Positions 60,948 through 64,000 of a DNA stretch of 64,000 nt are shown one piece after another. A program made the translations under genes and the position numbers. The stretch lies in the NCBI RefSeq assembly GCF_900170025.1, contig NZ_FWEX01000006.1:3029839-3093838 (forward strand), written 5' to 3'. Under the pieces are notes generated by a model that had not been told where the DNA came from, did not search any database, and was given only the letters and a program-made list of their open reading frames with translations. Positions within the stretch are counted from its first letter, which is position 1. Each line of letters begins with the position of its first letter. This stretch comes from Nitrospira sp. ND1 (GTDB taxonomy: Bacteria > Nitrospirota > Nitrospiria > Nitrospirales > Nitrospiraceae).

Positions 60948-63347
60948 ATGACTTCTCCAACGACACCGACCATTTCATCCGCAGCCCAGCAACGCATCGT
61001 CGATCTCATCGCCAAGGAACTTGGCGTGACCGCCCCGCAGATTGCGGCCGCGGTGACGTTGCTGGACGGTGGAGCGACGGTGCCCTTTATAGCGCGTTAT
61101 CGCAAAGAGGCCACCAACAACTTGGACGACACGCACCTGCGCACCCTGGAAGAGCGCCTCTTGTATCTCCGTGAATTGGAAGAGCGGCGGCAGACGATTC
61201 TCGCGTCGATCGACGAGCAGGGGAAATTGACCGACGAGCTGCGCCGGGCGGTCGAGCAGGCTGCGACGAAACAAGCCGTGGAAGATATCTATCTGCCCTA
61301 TAAACCCAAACGTCGCACCAAGGCGCAGATTGCGCGCGAGGCCGGACTGGAGCCATTGGCGAACGCGCTCTTCGCCGACCCGACGCTCGATCCGGACCAG
61401 GAAGCCGCCAAGTATGTCAAGGTGGTAGCTGCAGCGGAAGGCGTCGAAGCCGTCAACGTACCCGACGCGAAGGCGGCGCTCGAGGGCGCCCGCGATATTC
61501 TGGTCGAACGATTCGCTGAAACCGCTGAGCTGCTCGCGACGCTACGCACAAAATTGTGGAACGAGGGCATTGTGACCTCCACGGTCATGCCCGGCAAGGA
61601 AACGGCGGAAGAAGAAAAGTTTCGCGATTACTACGCCTATTCAGAAACCATCCGTACCATTCCCTCGCATCGTGCCCTGGCGATGTTTCGCGGCCGCACG
61701 TTGGGTGTGTTGAAGCTCGACCTCGGGTTAGGGGAAAGTCTCGAAGCCATCGTGCCGCATCCCTGCGCGGCGATGATTGCCGCCCACTTCGGTATTGAGA
61801 ATCGCGGGCGCCGTGCCGACAAATGGCTGACCGATGTCTGCTATTGGGCCTGGCGCGTGAAAGTGCATCTGCATCTGAGCACCGAGCTGTTGCTGCAGGT
61901 GCGCGAAGCCGCCGAAGCGGAGGCAATCAAGATCTTCGGTCGTAATCTCCATGAGCTGCTGCTGGCGGCGCCCGCCGGTCCGAAGGCCGTGCTCGGTCTC
62001 GATCCTGGTCTCCGCACCGGCTGTAAAGTGGCGGTTGTGGATGCGACCGGGAAATTGCTGGACACGGCGACGATCTACCCGCATCAACCGCGTAACGATT
62101 GGCAGGGGGCCTTGGCGACGATCACCCAGTTGGTGCTTCGGCACGGTGTCGAATTGATTTCCATCGGCAATGGTACCGCAAGCCGGGAGACCGACAAATT
62201 TGCCGCCGAAGTCGTCAAGCTGGTGGCGGAGCAGAAACCGGAACAGAAACTGGCGAAGATTGTGGTAAGTGAAGCCGGCGCCTCCGTCTATTCGGCCTCG
62301 GCCTTTGCCGCCGCGGAGTTTCCAGCGCTGGATGTGAGTCTACGCGGCGCCGTGTCGATTGCCAGACGGTTGCAGGATCCGTTGGCCGAACTGGTCAAGA
62401 TCGATCCCAAATCAATCGGCGTGGGCCAGTACCAACACGATGTCAATCAGCGTGCCCTGGCGCGATCGCTCGATGCGACGGTCGAAGACTGCGTGAATGC
62501 GGTGGGTGTGGACGTGAATACCGCGTCGGCTCCGTTGCTGGCGAGGGTATCCGGCTTGAATCGCGTGCTGGCGCAAAACCTCGTGGAGTACCGTGACACC
62601 CACGGTCGGTTCCAGAACCGGCACATGATCCTCAAGGTACCGCGCCTCGGCGAAAAAACATTCGAGCAGGCGGCCGGCTTCTTGCGCATCAACGACGGCG
62701 ACAACCCGTTGGATCGTTCCGCCGTCCACCCGGAAGCCTACCCGGTGGTCGAGCGCATGCTGGCGCGGTTGAATAAAGGCATTGCCGAGGTCATGGGCAA
62801 ACCGGCCGCGTTGAAGGAACTCTCGCCGGCGGAATTCACCGACGAGACCTTCGGTCTGCCGACGGTGCGCGATATCCTCACGGAGCTGGAAAAACCAGGC
62901 CGTGATCCGCGTCCGGAGTTCAAGACGGCCACTTTCCGGGACGGCGTCGAGTCGCTTGCCGATCTGCAAGCCGGGATGGTGCTCGAAGGAGTCGTGACCA
63001 ACGTCGCGGCCTTCGGCGCATTCGTCGATATCGGCGTGCATCAGGACGGCCTCGTGCATGTGTCTGCGCTGGCGAACAAGTTCGTCAAAGATCCGCATGA
63101 AGTCGTGAAACCGGGCCAGATCGTGAAGGTGAAGGTGCTGGCCGTCGATGTACCGCGACAGCGGATTTCGCTGACCATGCGCATGGAGGATGCCGCGACG
63201 CCGGCCTCACAGCCTGATCCCCGTGCCGGAGGGCCGCGTGACACGCGCGACCGACGCCCCGCCGATCAGCAGCGGGGTGGATCCCGTGAGCCTCAGCCCA
63301 TCGGGGCATTTGCACTGGCCCTGGCCCGCGCCAAGGAGAAAAAGTAG
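60948..63347 (+). CDS. tex: Tex-family transcription accessory / RNA-binding protein
   Basis: 799 residues. The N-terminal helical Tex domain (1-320), a YqgF-like RNase H fold ([18 protein letters not shown]), a helix-hairpin-helix pair ([16 protein letters not shown]), HHH_9 and a C-terminal S1 domain ([31 protein letters not shown]). It binds nucleic acids and affects transcription and elongation. A charged tail with Arg/Asp/Gly follows S1. The ATG at 60948 is used. Confidence 0.94.
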   Translation: MTSPTTPTISSAAQQRIVDLIAKELGVTAPQIAAAVTLLDGGATVPFIARYRKEATNNLDDTHLRTLEERLLYLRELEERRQTILASIDEQGKLTDELRRAVEQAATKQAVEDIYLPYKPKRRTKAQIAREAGLEPLANALFADPTLDPDQEAAKYVKVVAAAEGVEAVNVPDAKAALEGARDILVERFAETAELLATLRTKLWNEGIVTSTVMPGKETAEEEKFRDYYAYSETIRTIPSHRALAMFRGRTLGVLKLDLGLGESLEAIVPHPCAAMIAAHFGIENRGRRADKWLTDVCYWAWRVKVHLHLSTELLLQVREAAEAEAIKIFGRNLHELLLAAPAGPKAVLGLDPGLRTGCKVAVVDATGKLLDTATIYPHQPRNDWQGALATITQLVLRHGVELISIGNGTASRETDKFAAEVVKLVAEQKPEQKLAKIVVSEAGASVYSASAFAAAEFPALDVSLRGAVSIARRLQDPLAELVKIDPKSIGVGQYQHDVNQRALARSLDATVEDCVNAVGVDVNTASAPLLARVSGLNRVLAQNLVEYRDTHGRFQNRHMILKVPRLGEKTFEQAAGFLRINDGDNPLDRSAVHPEAYPVVERMLARLNKGIAEVMGKPAALKELSPAEFTDETFGLPTVRDILTELEKPGRDPRPEFKTATFRDGVESLADLQAGMVLEGVVTNVAAFGAFVDIGVHQDGLVHVSALANKFVKDPHEVVKPGQIVKVKVLAVDVPRQRISLTMRMEDAATPASQPDPRAGGPRDTRDRRPADQQRGGSREPQPIGAFALALARAKEKK

Positions 63348-63385
63348 CGAGCGGCCTGCTCGCCTCCGGCGCGCTGGTGAGTGGC

Positions 63386-63988
63386 TCAGGGAGTGACCTT
63401 GAAGAAATTCCCGCCTTTGGCCTGCTCGTCGTCGCTGCCCCAAGCAATCTGCTTATCCAGTCGCTTGAGGAGCGGCACATGCTTGGAACAGTGGATGTAG
63501 GCTTCTTCCACGCCGATGAGGACCCACGCCTTGGGGTGGCGCCCGCCCTTGATGTGAGCGGCTTCGGCGATGCGCGCCGGAAGCTGGGAGAGGCTCTCCG
63601 TTTCGCTCGGGTTGAGTACACGCGCGGTTCCATTGACGTGGAGCCCGACCGTGCTCTGATAGAAGTCGGGAAACATCAACCCGATGTGCGGATTCTCCAG
63701 AATGTTCCCCAGACTCGCCAGCACCCCGTTACCCCGGTATTCCGGGTAGACCAGCGTCTTCTCGTCGAGCACCTGCACGAATCCCGGTTCGCCGGCTCGA
63801 AAGGAACAATCACACGCACCCTTCCCGTCGGCGGTGGCAATGAAGACCATGTCCATCCGTGCGATGAACTGTTGCATCTGTGGATTCAGGTGGGGCAGGG
63901 TTTGGTGGGCATAAAATGCTGCCGCGCGAGCCGAGGTGCCGAATCGCTCTTGTGCGCGCTGTTCGCCTGATGATCCCGGCCTGGTCAT
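63386..63988 (-). CDS. Pyridoxamine 5'-phosphate oxidase-family flavoprotein
   Basis: 200 residues of the PPOX split-barrel: FIARMDMVFIATADGKGACDCSFRAGEPGFVQVL, then NPHIGLMFPDFYQSTVGLHVNGTARVL and EEAYIHCSKH. It probably binds FMN or F420/haem and reduces small molecules; the exact substrate is not clear. It is convergent with tex. Confidence 0.82.
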   Translation of the reverse strand: MTRPGSSGEQRAQERFGTSARAAAFYAHQTLPHLNPQMQQFIARMDMVFIATADGKGACDCSFRAGEPGFVQVLDEKTLVYPEYRGNGVLASLGNILENPHIGLMFPDFYQSTVGLHVNGTARVLNPSETESLSQLPARIAEAAHIKGGRHPKAWVLIGVEEAYIHCSKHVPLLKRLDKQIAWGSDDEQAKGGNFFKVTP

Positions 63989-64000
63989 ATCGAACGCTCC

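Overview
The window is a GC-rich bacterial chromosome segment with tightly packed genes on both strands. The gene content fits a Nitrospira-like (Nitrospirota) nitrite or ammonia oxidiser: a histidine-rich small metal-binding protein (SmbP-like), a five-haem c-type cytochrome, a Cam-type gamma carbonic anhydrase, a pyrophosphate-type phosphofructokinase and a Tat-exported tyrosinase. This taxonomic call is an inference from gene content; no rRNA or other phylogenetic marker lies in the window. I saw no tRNA, rRNA or CRISPR array.

Layout. 1-2257 is an intact IS21-family element (istA/istB with nested terminal repeats) that starts exactly at the window edge. 2.4-16.1 kb is mostly housekeeping and metabolism: an M3 oligopeptidase, a TPR protein, a coupled deacetylase/multihaem cytochrome/rhodanese/SmbP block, a CN-hydrolase, YqgE, UvrA, arylamine N-acetyltransferase and a WYL-domain regulator. 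16.2-19.0 kb holds the most unusual cluster: a degenerate DnaG-primase-like protein with a Tat-like N-terminus, two small proteins and an AT-rich uracil-DNA-glycosylase-fold protein. A palindromic operator sits before the primase-like gene and again, in weaker form, before the last small gene, and a WYL regulator lies immediately upstream. 19.0-20.2 kb is an accessory patch with an intact MazEF pair, remnants of a HepT-like toxin and of an IS110 transposase, bounded by 22-bp direct repeats.

20.2-28 kb has the tyrosinase pair, a Phd/ParE module with a frameshifted toxin, RNase Z, a CPBP-like membrane protein and a TolC-type outer-membrane factor. 28.4-38.3 kb carries a glycosyltransferase, two paralogous MFS transporters around a Lys-Pro-Glu-repeat BON protein, a glycogen-debranching enzyme, an M28 peptidase and a DUF5069 protein. 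38-49 kb has an RRM protein, DEAD-box helicase, FKBP isomerase, PPi-phosphofructokinase, aldose epimerase, a TPR protein, a Ycf46-like AAA ATPase and an RDD protein. 49.4-50.2 kb is an AbrB/PIN toxin-antitoxin locus with a frameshift in both genes. It is followed by a DnaJ-ERCC4 fusion nuclease, GalE, a secreted protein of unknown function, a GH20-like hydrolase, carbonic anhydrase, YchF, a ferritin-like protein, TrmL, Kup, Tex and a PPOX-family flavoprotein.

Two dispersed repeat families are visible. One is a 180-210 bp element with inverted-repeat ends, found three times and each time directly after a stop codon. The other is a short degenerate CTTCACG/ATACG repeat. Many start codons below were moved inward from the longest possible reading frame because a clear Shine-Dalgarno site favours the internal start.
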